A DNA stretch of 33,525 nucleotides from Methylobacterium adhaesivum (GTDB lineage: Bacteria; Pseudomonadota; Alphaproteobacteria; Rhizobiales; Beijerinckiaceae). Below the pieces are notes generated by a model. That model saw only the letters and a program-made list of their open reading frames with translations, searched no databases and was not told where the DNA came from. The stretch spans positions 1 through 33,525 of the forward strand of contig NZ_BPQD01000010.1 in NCBI RefSeq assembly GCF_022179065.1, in the 5' to 3' direction. Of the stretch, positions 18,654 through 26,700 are shown piece by piece (position 1 is the stretch's first letter; each line of letters opens with the position of its first letter). The position numbers were made by a program, and so were the translations under genes.

Positions 18654-19700
18654 TCACATTCCGTCGCCGAGAGGATCGGCGAAGGCGTCGACGGCGACCC
18701 CCGCGAGATTGGCGCTCGCGAGGCTTTCCGCCATCCGAGTCCCGTGGGCGCGGGCCAGGCGCGGCAGGTCGGCGATGACCGCCATTCGCTCCCGTGCCAG
18801 GGCGAAGGCGTCAGCGAGGGCGATCGGCCGGAAACGAATCGCCTCACCCGGCCGGCGCTGGGCGACCCGCCGCAGATCGGCGGAAATCACGGTGGCGATC
18901 TTCGGATAACCGCCCGTGGTCTGGCGATCGGCCATGAGGACGATGGGCCGACCGCTGCCCGGCACCTGCACCGCCCCCATGACGGTGGCGTCCGAGACGA
19001 TGTTGTAGCCGTGCCGCCCATGGGCGAGGGCAGGGCCGTCGAGCTGAATGCCCATTCGGTCGGCACGGTGGGACACGGTGAACGCGGCCTCAGCGAAGAT
19101 CGCGAGGGCCTCGGGCGGAAAGTGGTCGTCCTGCGGCCCCAGGACCACGCGCACGGGGGCCTCGCCGTCAAGGGGCAAAGGATCCAAGGATGCATGGATG
19201 CCGGGCGGGCTCTCGCCGCCCGGAGCGCCGATCCCGTCGAGACGATCCCCGACGCGCAGGACGCGCCCGTCGAGACCGCCGAGGCCGGCCCGCTGATGCA
19301 GGCTACGGCTGCCGAGGATTTCCGGCACCGCGAACCCGCCCGCGACGGCGAGATAGGCGTAGACGCCCCGGCGCGGCGGCTCGACAACGAGGCTCGACCC
19401 TTCCGTTAGAAGGAACGCCCGGTGATCCGGCACCGGCACGCCGTCGACCCGAAGCACGCAGGGCGCACCGGCGAGTGCCAGCCACGCCTCACCGCCCTCC
19501 TGTCGGAAGCGCCCACCGCCGAGGCCGAACTCGATGGCCACGGTTCCGGTCGGGTTGCCCACGAGGACATTGGCCGCCGCGAGCGCCAGGGCGTCCATGG
19601 GGCCGGAGGCGGACAGGCCCTGGCGCTGGTAGCCGCGCCGGCCGGCATCCTGCAGGCTCGCCGCGCCTGTGCAGGCAAGGACTGCCAGGCGCCCGCTCAC
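18654..19700 (-). CDS. pxpC: PxpC, 5-oxoprolinase subunit C (biotin-dependent carboxyltransferase-like, KipA)
   Basis: The 348-residue product shows the AHS2/KipA family order: TGAASLQDAGRRGYQRQGLS with ASGPMD near the start, AIEFGLGGG, a GPQDDHF segment mid-protein, then RMGIQLDGP and MADRQTTGGYPKIATVISAD toward the end. With PxpA and PxpB it forms the ATP-dependent 5-oxoproline-opening enzyme that returns pyroglutamate to glutamate. The ATG overlaps the pxpB stop by 4 bases. No pxpA lies in the window, so it must be elsewhere, or this pair serves another carboxylation/hydrolysis reaction. Confidence 0.93.
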   Translation of the reverse strand: MSGRLAVLACTGAASLQDAGRRGYQRQGLSASGPMDALALAAANVLVGNPTGTVAIEFGLGGGRFRQEGGEAWLALAGAPCVLRVDGVPVPDHRAFLLTEGSSLVVEPPRRGVYAYLAVAGGFAVPEILGSRSLHQRAGLGGLDGRVLRVGDRLDGIGAPGGESPPGIHASLDPLPLDGEAPVRVVLGPQDDHFPPEALAIFAEAAFTVSHRADRMGIQLDGPALAHGRHGYNIVSDATVMGAVQVPGSGRPIVLMADRQTTGGYPKIATVISADLRRVAQRRPGEAIRFRPIALADAFALARERMAVIADLPRLARAHGTRMAESLASANLAGVAVDAFADPLGDGM

Positions 19701-20419
19701 GCCGCCACCTCGGCCACGGGGTCGCCCGCCGCCGCCGCGCGGTCGAGGGCATCCCAGCGGGCGGGATCGGTCGGCACGAAGCGGATGCCGTCACCGGGCT
19801 CGAACAGGAACACCGGATCGCGTCCCGGCAGGAACGCCCGGACGGGTGTACGGCCGAAAAGGTGCCACCCGCTCGGGGCCGCGATGCTGGCGACGAGGGC
19901 CTGGACGCCGCCGATGGAAATCGTCCCGGCCGGCGTCGTCGGGCGGGGGCTCGACCGACGCGAAAGCGCAAGACCCGGATCGAGGCCGTCGAGATAGGCG
20001 TAACCGGGGAGGAAGCCGATCATCACCACGCGGTACTCCGGCGCGGCATGGCGTTCGATGACGGCGGACGGGCTCAGGCCGTGATGGGCGGCGACATCCG
20101 CCAGATCAATCCCGAAGTCACCGCCATACATCACCGGTACCTGCCAGACCCGCTTCGGTGGCACGGGCGGCGCCGGGAGGGCGGCGAGGGTTCGGACGGT
20201 GGCCTCCAGGCGCGCCGGATCGACGAGGATGGGATCGAGGTGGAGCGTCAGGGAGCGATAGGTCGGGACGGTCTCGACGAGGCCGGGACAGTCCGCATCA
20301 CGTAGGCGGCCGTCGAGGGCAAGGACGCGGGCATTGAGGGCAGGGTCGATCCGGTCGCCGAACTCGACGGTCAGGGCCGTATCGCCACACCAGAGCAGGC
20401 GGATCGCCGGAGGGCTCAC
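19697..20419 (-). CDS. pxpB: PxpB, 5-oxoprolinase subunit B (KipI, AHS1 domain)
   Basis: From GTG at 20419 the product is 240 residues. It begins IRLLWCGDTALTVEFGD, the conserved start of the KipI/PxpB family. It has VPTYRSLTLHLDP, VPVMYGGDFGIDLADVAAHH, then MIGFLPGYAYLDGLDP and a SIGGVQALVASIAAPSGWHL segment with the Gly-rich substrate region. GGAAAG lies about 8 bases before the GTG. A start at 20476 would add 19 atypical residues and is less likely. First gene of the pxpBC operon; a small hairpin at 20462-20491 separates it from the upstream stress cluster. Confidence 0.92.
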   Translation of the reverse strand: MSPPAIRLLWCGDTALTVEFGDRIDPALNARVLALDGRLRDADCPGLVETVPTYRSLTLHLDPILVDPARLEATVRTLAALPAPPVPPKRVWQVPVMYGGDFGIDLADVAAHHGLSPSAVIERHAAPEYRVVMIGFLPGYAYLDGLDPGLALSRRSSPRPTTPAGTISIGGVQALVASIAAPSGWHLFGRTPVRAFLPGRDPVFLFEPGDGIRFVPTDPARWDALDRAAAAGDPVAEVAA

Positions 20420-20461
20420 GTCGTCGACTTTCCGTCGGGGGTAGAATCTTCCCAACGATAG

Positions 20462-20491
20462 AGGGGTGGCGCCCATTCGGACACCACCCCT
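20462..20491 (-). terminator. Possible terminator after the DUF883-like gene
   Basis: An 8-bp stem (20462-20469 with 20484-20491) and 14-base loop lies between the end of the stress cluster and the start of pxpB. The T-tract is weak, so it may only pause transcription. Confidence 0.35.
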
Positions 20492-20518
20492 AGACGGTTC
20501 AGATTGTTTTCGCTGCCT

Positions 20519-21160
20519 TCAATGAACGGGCGATGTCGGACGCTCGCCGGGCGTACCCTGGGTGTCGGTTCCCGCCACCCGCTGAGCGGCGGCCTGGAGA
20601 TTATCGGGATCGAGCGCGCTGGCGACGAATTCCCGGCCGCGATGGGTCACGTCGCGGGCGTAGCGTAGGCCCTGGTCGCGCACCTCGTCGGCCCAGGGAC
20701 CGACAGTCTCGTCCTCCTGGCGGGTCCGGGGCAGGAGCGCGCCGAGGAGGAGCCCGGCGGCGAGGCCGACCACGCCGACGAGCAGGGGATTGTCGGTGAC
20801 GAAATCTTCCACGGCCGAGCGCCCTTCGCGGAACCGCTCGGACCCGCGCTCACCGAGATCGTCGAGCCGGCGCCGCCCATCATCGTAGACGTGGGAGGCC
20901 CGCTCGCGCAGGTCGTGGGCCGTGTCGGCGACCTGGGCGCGAACGGTCCCGACCGCGTCGGCGGCTCGGTTCGTGAGATGGTCGGCGGCCTCGAGGGCCT
21001 TGTCCCGGAGGCTCTCCGTGCCGGATCGAAGGTCGTCCGTCGTCGACGCGCTGTGGGGTTGCGGGACGTCGTCATAGTGTCCGCGCGGCATGCCGGCCGA
21101 CAGGGCGATGTCGTCCGGCAGGGAACGGGGCTCGTCGCCGGGCTTGGGGGAATGGGTCAT
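20519..21160 (-). CDS. DUF883-like (ElaB/YqjD-type) membrane-anchored protein
   Basis: The 213-residue product has a disordered N-terminus and a long charged amphipathic helix (about 45-125; LRDKALEAADHLTNRAADAV and ERASHVYDDGRRRLDDLG segments). A short hydrophobic anchor follows at about 128-147 (NPLLVGVVGLAAGLLLGALL), then a hydrophilic tail. The helix-then-anchor pattern with VEDFVTDNP before the anchor is typical of ElaB/YqjD (DUF883), inner-membrane stress proteins that can bind ribosomes in E. coli. Unlike YqjD, the anchor here is not at the C-terminus; about 65 residues follow. GGAG precedes the ATG at about 8 bases. Probably last gene of the four-gene cluster. Confidence 0.85.
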   Translation of the reverse strand: MTHSPKPGDEPRSLPDDIALSAGMPRGHYDDVPQPHSASTTDDLRSGTESLRDKALEAADHLTNRAADAVGTVRAQVADTAHDLRERASHVYDDGRRRLDDLGERGSERFREGRSAVEDFVTDNPLLVGVVGLAAGLLLGALLPRTRQEDETVGPWADEVRDQGLRYARDVTHRGREFVASALDPDNLQAAAQRVAGTDTQGTPGERPTSPVH

Positions 21161-21210
21161 GGGTGGCTCCTGAAGGGCGGGGCCCGCGTGTGGGCCGGAA
21201 CGGGTCGGGT

Positions 21211-21606
21211 TCAGATCTGGGTCGTCTCGCCGAGATCCCTCGTCGGGTGGCGCGTCGGAAGGTCGGGATCGTAGACCCGGTCGGCGCCGGTCTGGACGAC
21301 GGGCAGGCTCTCCTCGGCGAGGCGAACCCGGCGCCGGGCCGCCGCCGCGGAAGCGGCCTCCGACGACATGCGGTGGAGCAGCCAGCCGACCCCGGCGGCG
21401 ATGAGCAGCACCGGCACCGGATTGCGACGCACGGCGTCGAGCGCCCCGTCATAGACACCGCTCAACGGCGTGCGACGGGCATTGCCGAGCATCTCGTCGA
21501 CGATGCTCGACACCGAGAGCCGCTCCTGGATCTGGTCGATGGTCTGGTCGAGGCGGGCGCGGCTCGCCTCGATGTCCTTCTCGAGTTCGTTCAGCGATCC
21601 GCTCAT
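21211..21606 (-). CDS. DUF3618 domain protein
   Basis: The 131-residue product opens with the DUF3618 motif (LEKDIEASRARLDQTIDQIQ, residues about 7-26). A small anchor follows near residue 62 (NPVPVLLIAAGVGWLLHRM). The rest is charged and disordered. DUF3618 proteins are usually encoded beside YqjE/holin-like and YqjD-like genes; their function is unknown. The ATG overlaps the stop of the upstream holin-like gene by 4 bases, and the next gene of the cluster begins 50 bases downstream. Confidence 0.93.
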   Translation of the reverse strand: MSGSLNELEKDIEASRARLDQTIDQIQERLSVSSIVDEMLGNARRTPLSGVYDGALDAVRRNPVPVLLIAAGVGWLLHRMSSEAASAAAARRRVRLAEESLPVVQTGADRVYDPDLPTRHPTRDLGETTQI

Positions 21607-21998
21607 CCGGAAACCTTTTCAGACAGGACGCGGGCATCCTGGCGGACCTGCCGCGAGGTCCGCACGGGGGCGAGCGCCGAGAGCGACATGGCGTTGCGGC
21701 CGACAAGGGCGAGGATGACCGCGACCACGAGAAGCACGCCGCCGACGATGAGGGCCGCCAGGGCTTCGGAATGAACGACGGTGGCGAGCCATTTCACGAG
21801 GGCGTCCACGAGGACGAACAGGGCAACGACGCCGAACACGGCGGCGCCCACGAGGAGCCCGAGACCGACGAAGAGCGAGCGGACATTGCTCGTCATCTCG
21901 TTGCGGAAGAGGGCGATCTCCTTGCGGGCGAGTTCGTTGGTCTCCCGCAGGGCGTCCCCGATGAGGCCCTGGATGCTGGATGGATTCGGGTTCGACAT
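21603..21998 (-). CDS. YqjE/phage-holin-like membrane protein (DUF1469)
   Basis: The 131-residue product begins IQGLIGDALRETNELARKEI, with the conserved L--E---L---E region. Two hydrophobic helices (about 40-70 with LFVGLGLLVGAAVFGVVALF, and about 76-103 with ALIVGGVLLVVAVILALVG) are followed by a basic tail. This is the YqjE (DUF1469) family, often annotated as holin III-like; it is not evidence of a phage here. It lies in the inner membrane. It starts 12 bases after the previous stop and overlaps the DUF3618 gene by 4 bases, so it is part of the same operon. Confidence 0.92.
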   Translation of the reverse strand: MSNPNPSSIQGLIGDALRETNELARKEIALFRNEMTSNVRSLFVGLGLLVGAAVFGVVALFVLVDALVKWLATVVHSEALAALIVGGVLLVVAVILALVGRNAMSLSALAPVRTSRQVRQDARVLSEKVSG

Positions 21999-22010
21999 CG
22001 TCGCCGTTCC

Positions 22011-22568
22011 CTAGAGGCCGTGATCGCGGCGCAGACCGGGCGGCGGCACGTCGTTGAGTGCGCCCTCTCGGAATGATGCGTCGCGCACGTGCACGTCGCG
22101 GGAGCCGACGGTTCGGTTCTGCGGCAGGCTCGACGACTTGATGAAGCGCGCTACCACGAACCCCGTCACGAAGGTCGCCACGGCCACGGCCACGGGGGCG
22201 CGGCGGGCGATGGCCTCGGCATCCTCGTAGAACTCTGCAAAGCTCTTGTTCTCGATCTGGGTGCCGAGGTGCTCGAGGCCCTCCGCCGCGCTGTCGAAGA
22301 AGGCGCGGATGTTGGGGCGGTCCTCGAAGGTCTTGCTCGAATCCCTCACGGTGCGGGCGAGATCGGTCACCGACTGAGCGGCATCGCCCTTACGGCGGTC
22401 CACGTATTCCTGAGCATGCCCGCGAGCCGCTGCGACGAACCCGCGCCCGCGCTCAACCGCCACATCGGCAATCCCCTCAACATCCCCACGCAGGGCCTTC
22501 CAGTCGGCTGCCTCACGATCGGTGGATGATTCCGGCGCCTGTGATCCTGTGGGATGACTCACGTTCAC
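22011..22568 (-). CDS. Membrane-anchored protein of unknown function, first gene of the stress cluster
   Basis: From GTG at 22568 the product is 185 residues. It is a long polar helix (about 20-120, with GRGFVAAARGHAQEYVDRRK) and a hydrophobic anchor at about 123-144 (RAPVAVAVATFVTGFVVARF), then a short polar tail. The shape resembles YqjD/ElaB proteins, but I see no defining motif. GAGGAG precedes the GTG. A GTG at 22622 in frame would lie inside the predicted promoter, so I reject it. The promoter at 22614-22639 fits the general-stress sigma factor EcfG. The gene heads the operon with the holin-like, DUF3618 and DUF883-like genes. Confidence 0.8.
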   Translation of the reverse strand: MNVSHPTGSQAPESSTDREAADWKALRGDVEGIADVAVERGRGFVAAARGHAQEYVDRRKGDAAQSVTDLARTVRDSSKTFEDRPNIRAFFDSAAEGLEHLGTQIENKSFAEFYEDAEAIARRAPVAVAVATFVTGFVVARFIKSSSLPQNRTVGSRDVHVRDASFREGALNDVPPPGLRRDHGL

Positions 22569-22940
22569 GATGTTACTCCTCGACCCTGCTCGATGTCGCT
22601 GTTGCCGCAGTTCAACAGTCACCGTCGAGGCAGGGTTCCGCAGCGGCGACGCGTGTCAGGCTCCGTTCAGGCCAAGGTGTCTAAACAGCGCAAGCTTCGC
22701 CGGGGATCGCGACCATGATGACAGGTTCAGGATTGGAAACGCGGTCGTCCACCGGCCGTGCGCTTGGGACCGGGCCGACCGTAATTTGCCGTGAGACGGG
22801 CAAAACCGCCCCTTGACCGGGATAGGCTTAACGCGCTTGGCTGCAACCAACGGATCGCGCTCGGCTTCCGCGCGTTCACCCACTGTAACAGTCTGGTCGC
22901 GCGCGATCCCCGCGCCGCCCTGAGGACCGGAGCCGGCTTC
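22569..22940. other. 372-base gap between divergent stress cluster and otsA
   Basis: Open frames here are shadows (Arg/Ala-rich, unlike any family). The left part holds the EcfG-like promoter at 22614-22639. The right part should hold the otsA promoter, but I find no convincing sigma-70 or EcfG element on the plus strand. A TTGACC at 22813-22818 lacks a -10 partner at normal spacing. Confidence 0.5.
22614..22639 (-). promoter_or_regulatory. EcfG-like (general stress response) promoter
   Basis: On the minus strand GGAAC (22639-22635), a 17-base spacer, then TGTT (22617-22614). The published consensus for the alphaproteobacterial EcfG sigma factor is GGAAC-N16/17-CGTT, so 8 of 9 box positions match with correct spacing. 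Transcription would start about 7 bases further, some 40 bases before the GTG at 22568. Confidence 0.7.
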
Positions 22941-24362
22941 GTGGCACGTCTCGTCATCGTATCCAACCGCGTTGCAGTCCCCGAGGAAGGGGGCAAAGCT
23001 GTGGCGGCCGGTGGTCTCGCCGTCGCCGTCAAGGAAGCCTTCACGGCCTATGAGGGGTTGTGGTTCGGCTGGAGCGGCAATGTCGTCGAGAACCCTTCGA
23101 CGGAGCCCACCCTCATCGACCGGGGGCGGGTTCAGTATGCCGTGGTCGACCTCTCTCCCCAGGATCACCGGGAATATTATAGCGGGTTCGCCAATCGCGC
23201 CCTCTGGCCGATCATGCATTACCGCCTGGGGCTCGGCGCGTTCTCGCGGTCGGACTATGCCGGCTACCAGCGCGTGAACCGCACCTTCGCCCGTGCCCTC
23301 GCCGACCTCATCCAGCCCGACGACATCATCTGGGTGCACGATTACCACCTGTTGCCCCTCGCTTCAGAGCTGCGCGGCCTCGGGATCGCCAACCCCATCG
23401 GCTACTTCCACCACATCCCGTGGCCGGCGGCGGACGTATTCAACACCCTGCCGGCGAGCAACGACCTCCTGCGCGGCATCGCCGATTACGACCTCATCGG
23501 GCTGCAGACGGATCCCGACGTCCACAACCTCACCCGCAACCTCATCGACGAGCTGCGCGCCATTCCCCTCGGGGGCGGCTCGCTGATGGTGGACGGGCGC
23601 CGCACCCGCATCCGGAGCTTCCCCATCGGCATCGATGTCGCGGGCTTCAAGGAAGCGGCGGAGAATGCCGGCTCTAACCGGACGGTGCGTGAGACGATGG
23701 CCGGCCTGCGCACTCGCAAGCTCCTCATCGGCGTCGACCGCCTCGATTATTCGAAGGGCGTGCCCGAGCGCATGGAGGCGGTGGAGCGTTTCTTCGCCTC
23801 GAACCCGGACCAGCGCGGCAACGTGGTCTACCTGCAGATCACGCCGAAATCCCGCACGGAGGTTCCCGAGTACGAGGAACTCAGCCGGGAGGTGAACGAG
23901 ACCGTCGGCGAGATCAACGGCGCCCTCGGCGAACCGAACTGGACCCCGATCCAGTATGTGACCAAGCCGTATCCGCGCCCCGTCCTCGCCGGTCTCTACC
24001 GCGCCGCCCGGGTCGGCCTCGTGACCCCCATGCGCGACGGCATGAACCTCGTCGCCAAGGAATACGTCGTCGCCCAGTCCGACGAGGACCCCGGCGTCCT
24101 CGTTCTGTCGAAGTTCGCAGGCGCGGCCCGGCAGCTGCCCGAGGCGATCCTCGTCAATCCCTACGACCGCTTCGAGGTGGCCGAGGCCATCCGCACCGCC
24201 CTCTACATGCCGCGCGGTGAACGCCTGGAGCGCTGGAAGCCGATGGTCGAGCGCATGACGCGCGAGGACGTCGATTGGTGGGCCCGCAACTTCATGACGG
24301 ATCTGGAAAACTTCCGGACCGTCGAGCGCGAGCCGCCCCGTACGGCGGCGGCTGCGGAATAA
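22941..24362 (+). CDS. otsA: OtsA, trehalose-6-phosphate synthase
   Basis: From GTG at 22941 the product is 473 residues, normal for GT20. It begins [13 protein letters not shown] with Arg10 and has the GGLAVAV glycine pair. Further motifs are WVHDYHLLP with Asp134, [24 protein letters not shown] with Arg267 and Lys272 (binding the UDP-glucose phosphates) and [17 protein letters not shown] with Asp366 and Glu374. All correspond to the E. coli OtsA active site. It joins UDP-glucose and glucose-6-phosphate. The phosphatase OtsB is not in the window. The frame extends upstream to 22791, but the 50 extra residues are not family-like; GGAG at about 8 bases supports 22941. It lies 61 bases upstream of glgX. 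Confidence 0.95.
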   Translation: MARLVIVSNRVAVPEEGGKAVAAGGLAVAVKEAFTAYEGLWFGWSGNVVENPSTEPTLIDRGRVQYAVVDLSPQDHREYYSGFANRALWPIMHYRLGLGAFSRSDYAGYQRVNRTFARALADLIQPDDIIWVHDYHLLPLASELRGLGIANPIGYFHHIPWPAADVFNTLPASNDLLRGIADYDLIGLQTDPDVHNLTRNLIDELRAIPLGGGSLMVDGRRTRIRSFPIGIDVAGFKEAAENAGSNRTVRETMAGLRTRKLLIGVDRLDYSKGVPERMEAVERFFASNPDQRGNVVYLQITPKSRTEVPEYEELSREVNETVGEINGALGEPNWTPIQYVTKPYPRPVLAGLYRAARVGLVTPMRDGMNLVAKEYVVAQSDEDPGVLVLSKFAGAARQLPEAILVNPYDRFEVAEAIRTALYMPRGERLERWKPMVERMTREDVDWWARNFMTDLENFRTVEREPPRTAAAAE

Positions 24363-24423
24363 GTCTTGCTGATCCACACGGGCGGCCGAGGCCCGTCTGG
24401 CTCACTCTTTCGCGGACCACCGT

Positions 24424-26532
24424 GTGACTGACAGCATGATCGGCCTCGACGACGGCGTGCCCGCGCCGCTCGGGGCCCACTTCGACGGCCGCGGTGTCAA
24501 TTTCGCGCTGTTCTCCCAGCACGCCACCGCCGTGGACCTCTGCCTGTTCGAGCCCGGCGAACGCCTCGAAAGCCGCCGCATCCGGCTGCCCTGCCGCACG
24601 GACGACGTCTGGCACGGCCACCTGCGCGGGGTGTTTCCGGGCCAGCTCTACGGCTACCGCGTCCACGGGCCGTGGGACCCGGCGCATGGGCACCGCTTCA
24701 ATCCGGCAAAGCTCCTCCTCGACCCCTATGCCCGTGAGATCGAGGGCCGCATCCGCTGGCACGACGCCCTCTACGGGCATCGTCGCGGCCTTCAGCGCGA
24801 GGACCAGATCGACCGGCGCGACAGCGCGGCCTACATGCCGCGCGGCGTGGTGACCGCACCGGAAGTACCCAATCTCGCCGTCAGTCCCGTACGCCGCCCC
24901 CTGTCGCAGACGGTGATCTACGAGGCCCACGTCAAGGCCCTGACTCAGCTCCATCCCGAGGTGCCGGAGGCCGCACGCGGCACCTACGCGGCTTTGGGCC
25001 ATCCGGCGATCGTCGAGCACCTCCTGCGTCTCGGCATCACCGCCGTCGAACTCCTGCCGATCCAGGCTTTTGCGGACGACCGCTTCCTCGTCGACAAGGG
25101 GCTGGTGAATTTCTGGGGCTATTCGCCCTTGAACTACTTCGCGCCGGAGCCGCGCTACCGGGGCCCGGCCGGCATCGGCGGCCTCAAGGCGGCGATCCGG
25201 GAACTAGCGGCGGCCGAGATCGAGGTGTTCCTCGACGTGGTCTACAACCATACGGCGGAGGCCGATCATTCCGGCCCGACCCTGTCGTTCCGGGGCATCG
25301 ACAACGCGAGCTACTACAAGCTCGAACCGGACGATCCGCGCCGGGAGATCGACTGCACAGGCTGCGGCAACACCTTGAACCTCGACCACCCACGGGTGAT
25401 GCAGCTCGCCCTCGACTCCCTGCGCCACTGGGTGACGGCCTACGGGATCGCCGGCTTCCGCTTCGACCTCGCCACGAGTCTCGGCCGCACGCCACACGAT
25501 TTCACGCCGAAGGCCGCCTTCTTTCAGGCCGTGGCCCAGGACCCCGTGCTCTCGCGGGTCAAGATGATCGCCGAGCCCTGGGACATCGGCCAGGGCGGCT
25601 ACCAGCTCGGTGCCTATCCGCGCGGCTGGAGCGAGTGGAATGATCAGTTCCGCGACAGCGTGCGGGGCTTTTGGCGCGGCGACCGGGGCGTGCTGCCGAA
25701 GGTGACGCAGGGACTTTCGGGCTCGCGCGAGATCTTTTCCGCCTCCGGCCGGACCCCGCTCGCCAGCATCAACTACGCCGCCTCGCACGACGGGTTCACC
25801 CTGGCGGACGTCGTTGCCTACGAGGAGAAGCACAACCTCGCCAACGGAGAGGACAACCGGGACGGCCACGGCCACAATCTCACGCGCAACTACGGCGTCG
25901 AGGGGCCGACGGACGATTCCGCGATCCTCGGACTGCGCGCCCGCCAGAAGCGCAACATCCTGGCCACGATCTTCCTCGCTCAGGGCATCCCCATGCTTCT
26001 GATGGGCGACGAGCGATCGCGCAGCCAGGGCGGCAACAACAACGCCTACAATCAGGACAACGCCACGAACTGGGTCGATTGGGAGTTCGACCCCGATCCC
26101 GCCCTCACGGCCTTCGTCGCCAACCTCACGCGCTTGCGTCGCGAGCAGCCGGCCCTGCGCCGCCGCGACTTTCTCCACGGCGACCTCGTGGAGGACGGCC
26201 CCTTGCGCGACGTCCACTGGCTGTCGCCCTGCGGCGCGGAAATGGACGGCAGCGCCTGGGCCGATGCGGGCCGCCAGGCCTTCGGCATGCAGATCGGCAA
26301 CGACCTGCCCGACGCCGACCGCCTCCTCATCCTCGTCAATGCCGCCGAGAGCCCGTGCGACTTCACCTTCGCCCCAGTCATCGACGGCCCCTGGAGCCTC
26401 GTGTTCGACACCACGCGGGCGACCGGCATGGTTCCCGAGGGTCGGGCGTTGTTTCCGGCTGGCGCGCGCCTGCGCCTCGATGCCCATTCGCTCTACGTTC
26501 TGCGGACGCGGCCGGCTACGTACGGGCGATAG
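24424..26532 (+). CDS. glgX: GlgX, glycogen debranching enzyme (GH13)
   Basis: The 702-residue product begins with a CBM48-type domain (about 15-110; PAPLGAHFDGRGVNFALFSQ) and then a GH13 barrel. The nucleophile is Asp348 (GFRFDLATSLG), the acid/base Glu384 (AEPWDIGQGGYQLG) and the transition-state Asp456 (ASHDGFTLAD). The segments NLDHPRVMQLALDSLRHWV and GGNNNAYNQDN are typical of GlgX/isoamylase. It cleaves alpha-1,6 branches of limit dextrins, delivering linear chains. The start is GTG at 24424; the E. coli protein is 657 residues, so length is normal. It sits between otsA and treZ, matching a glycogen-to-trehalose route. Confidence 0.96.
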   Translation: MTDSMIGLDDGVPAPLGAHFDGRGVNFALFSQHATAVDLCLFEPGERLESRRIRLPCRTDDVWHGHLRGVFPGQLYGYRVHGPWDPAHGHRFNPAKLLLDPYAREIEGRIRWHDALYGHRRGLQREDQIDRRDSAAYMPRGVVTAPEVPNLAVSPVRRPLSQTVIYEAHVKALTQLHPEVPEAARGTYAALGHPAIVEHLLRLGITAVELLPIQAFADDRFLVDKGLVNFWGYSPLNYFAPEPRYRGPAGIGGLKAAIRELAAAEIEVFLDVVYNHTAEADHSGPTLSFRGIDNASYYKLEPDDPRREIDCTGCGNTLNLDHPRVMQLALDSLRHWVTAYGIAGFRFDLATSLGRTPHDFTPKAAFFQAVAQDPVLSRVKMIAEPWDIGQGGYQLGAYPRGWSEWNDQFRDSVRGFWRGDRGVLPKVTQGLSGSREIFSASGRTPLASINYAASHDGFTLADVVAYEEKHNLANGEDNRDGHGHNLTRNYGVEGPTDDSAILGLRARQKRNILATIFLAQGIPMLLMGDERSRSQGGNNNAYNQDNATNWVDWEFDPDPALTAFVANLTRLRREQPALRRRDFLHGDLVEDGPLRDVHWLSPCGAEMDGSAWADAGRQAFGMQIGNDLPDADRLLILVNAAESPCDFTFAPVIDGPWSLVFDTTRATGMVPEGRALFPAGARLRLDAHSLYVLRTRPATYGR

Positions 26533-26700
26533 ACACCGCGCGGGTCCCGCCCTGTGGAAACGTCGGTGTGTGCGCTTACAGACACAGAGTCCCGATAGAC
26601 CGCGACGCGATGGAACAAGAGCGCGGCCGATCGCCTTCTGAAGGGTCGGCGGCCGCTGTCCGCCGGTTGCCCCTCACGAGATCACGAAAGACGAACCGCG

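Noticed and set aside
21603-21998. Prophage remnant suggested by a holin-like gene
   Set aside because: YqjE/DUF1469 proteins are ordinary membrane proteins in this type of cluster; no other phage genes are nearby.
22813-22835. Sigma-70 promoter for otsA starting at TTGACC
   Set aside because: No acceptable -10 hexamer at 16-18 bases spacing.
22656-23348. Minus-strand frame of 230 residues upstream of the stress cluster
   Set aside because: Runs antisense into otsA and has no family resemblance.
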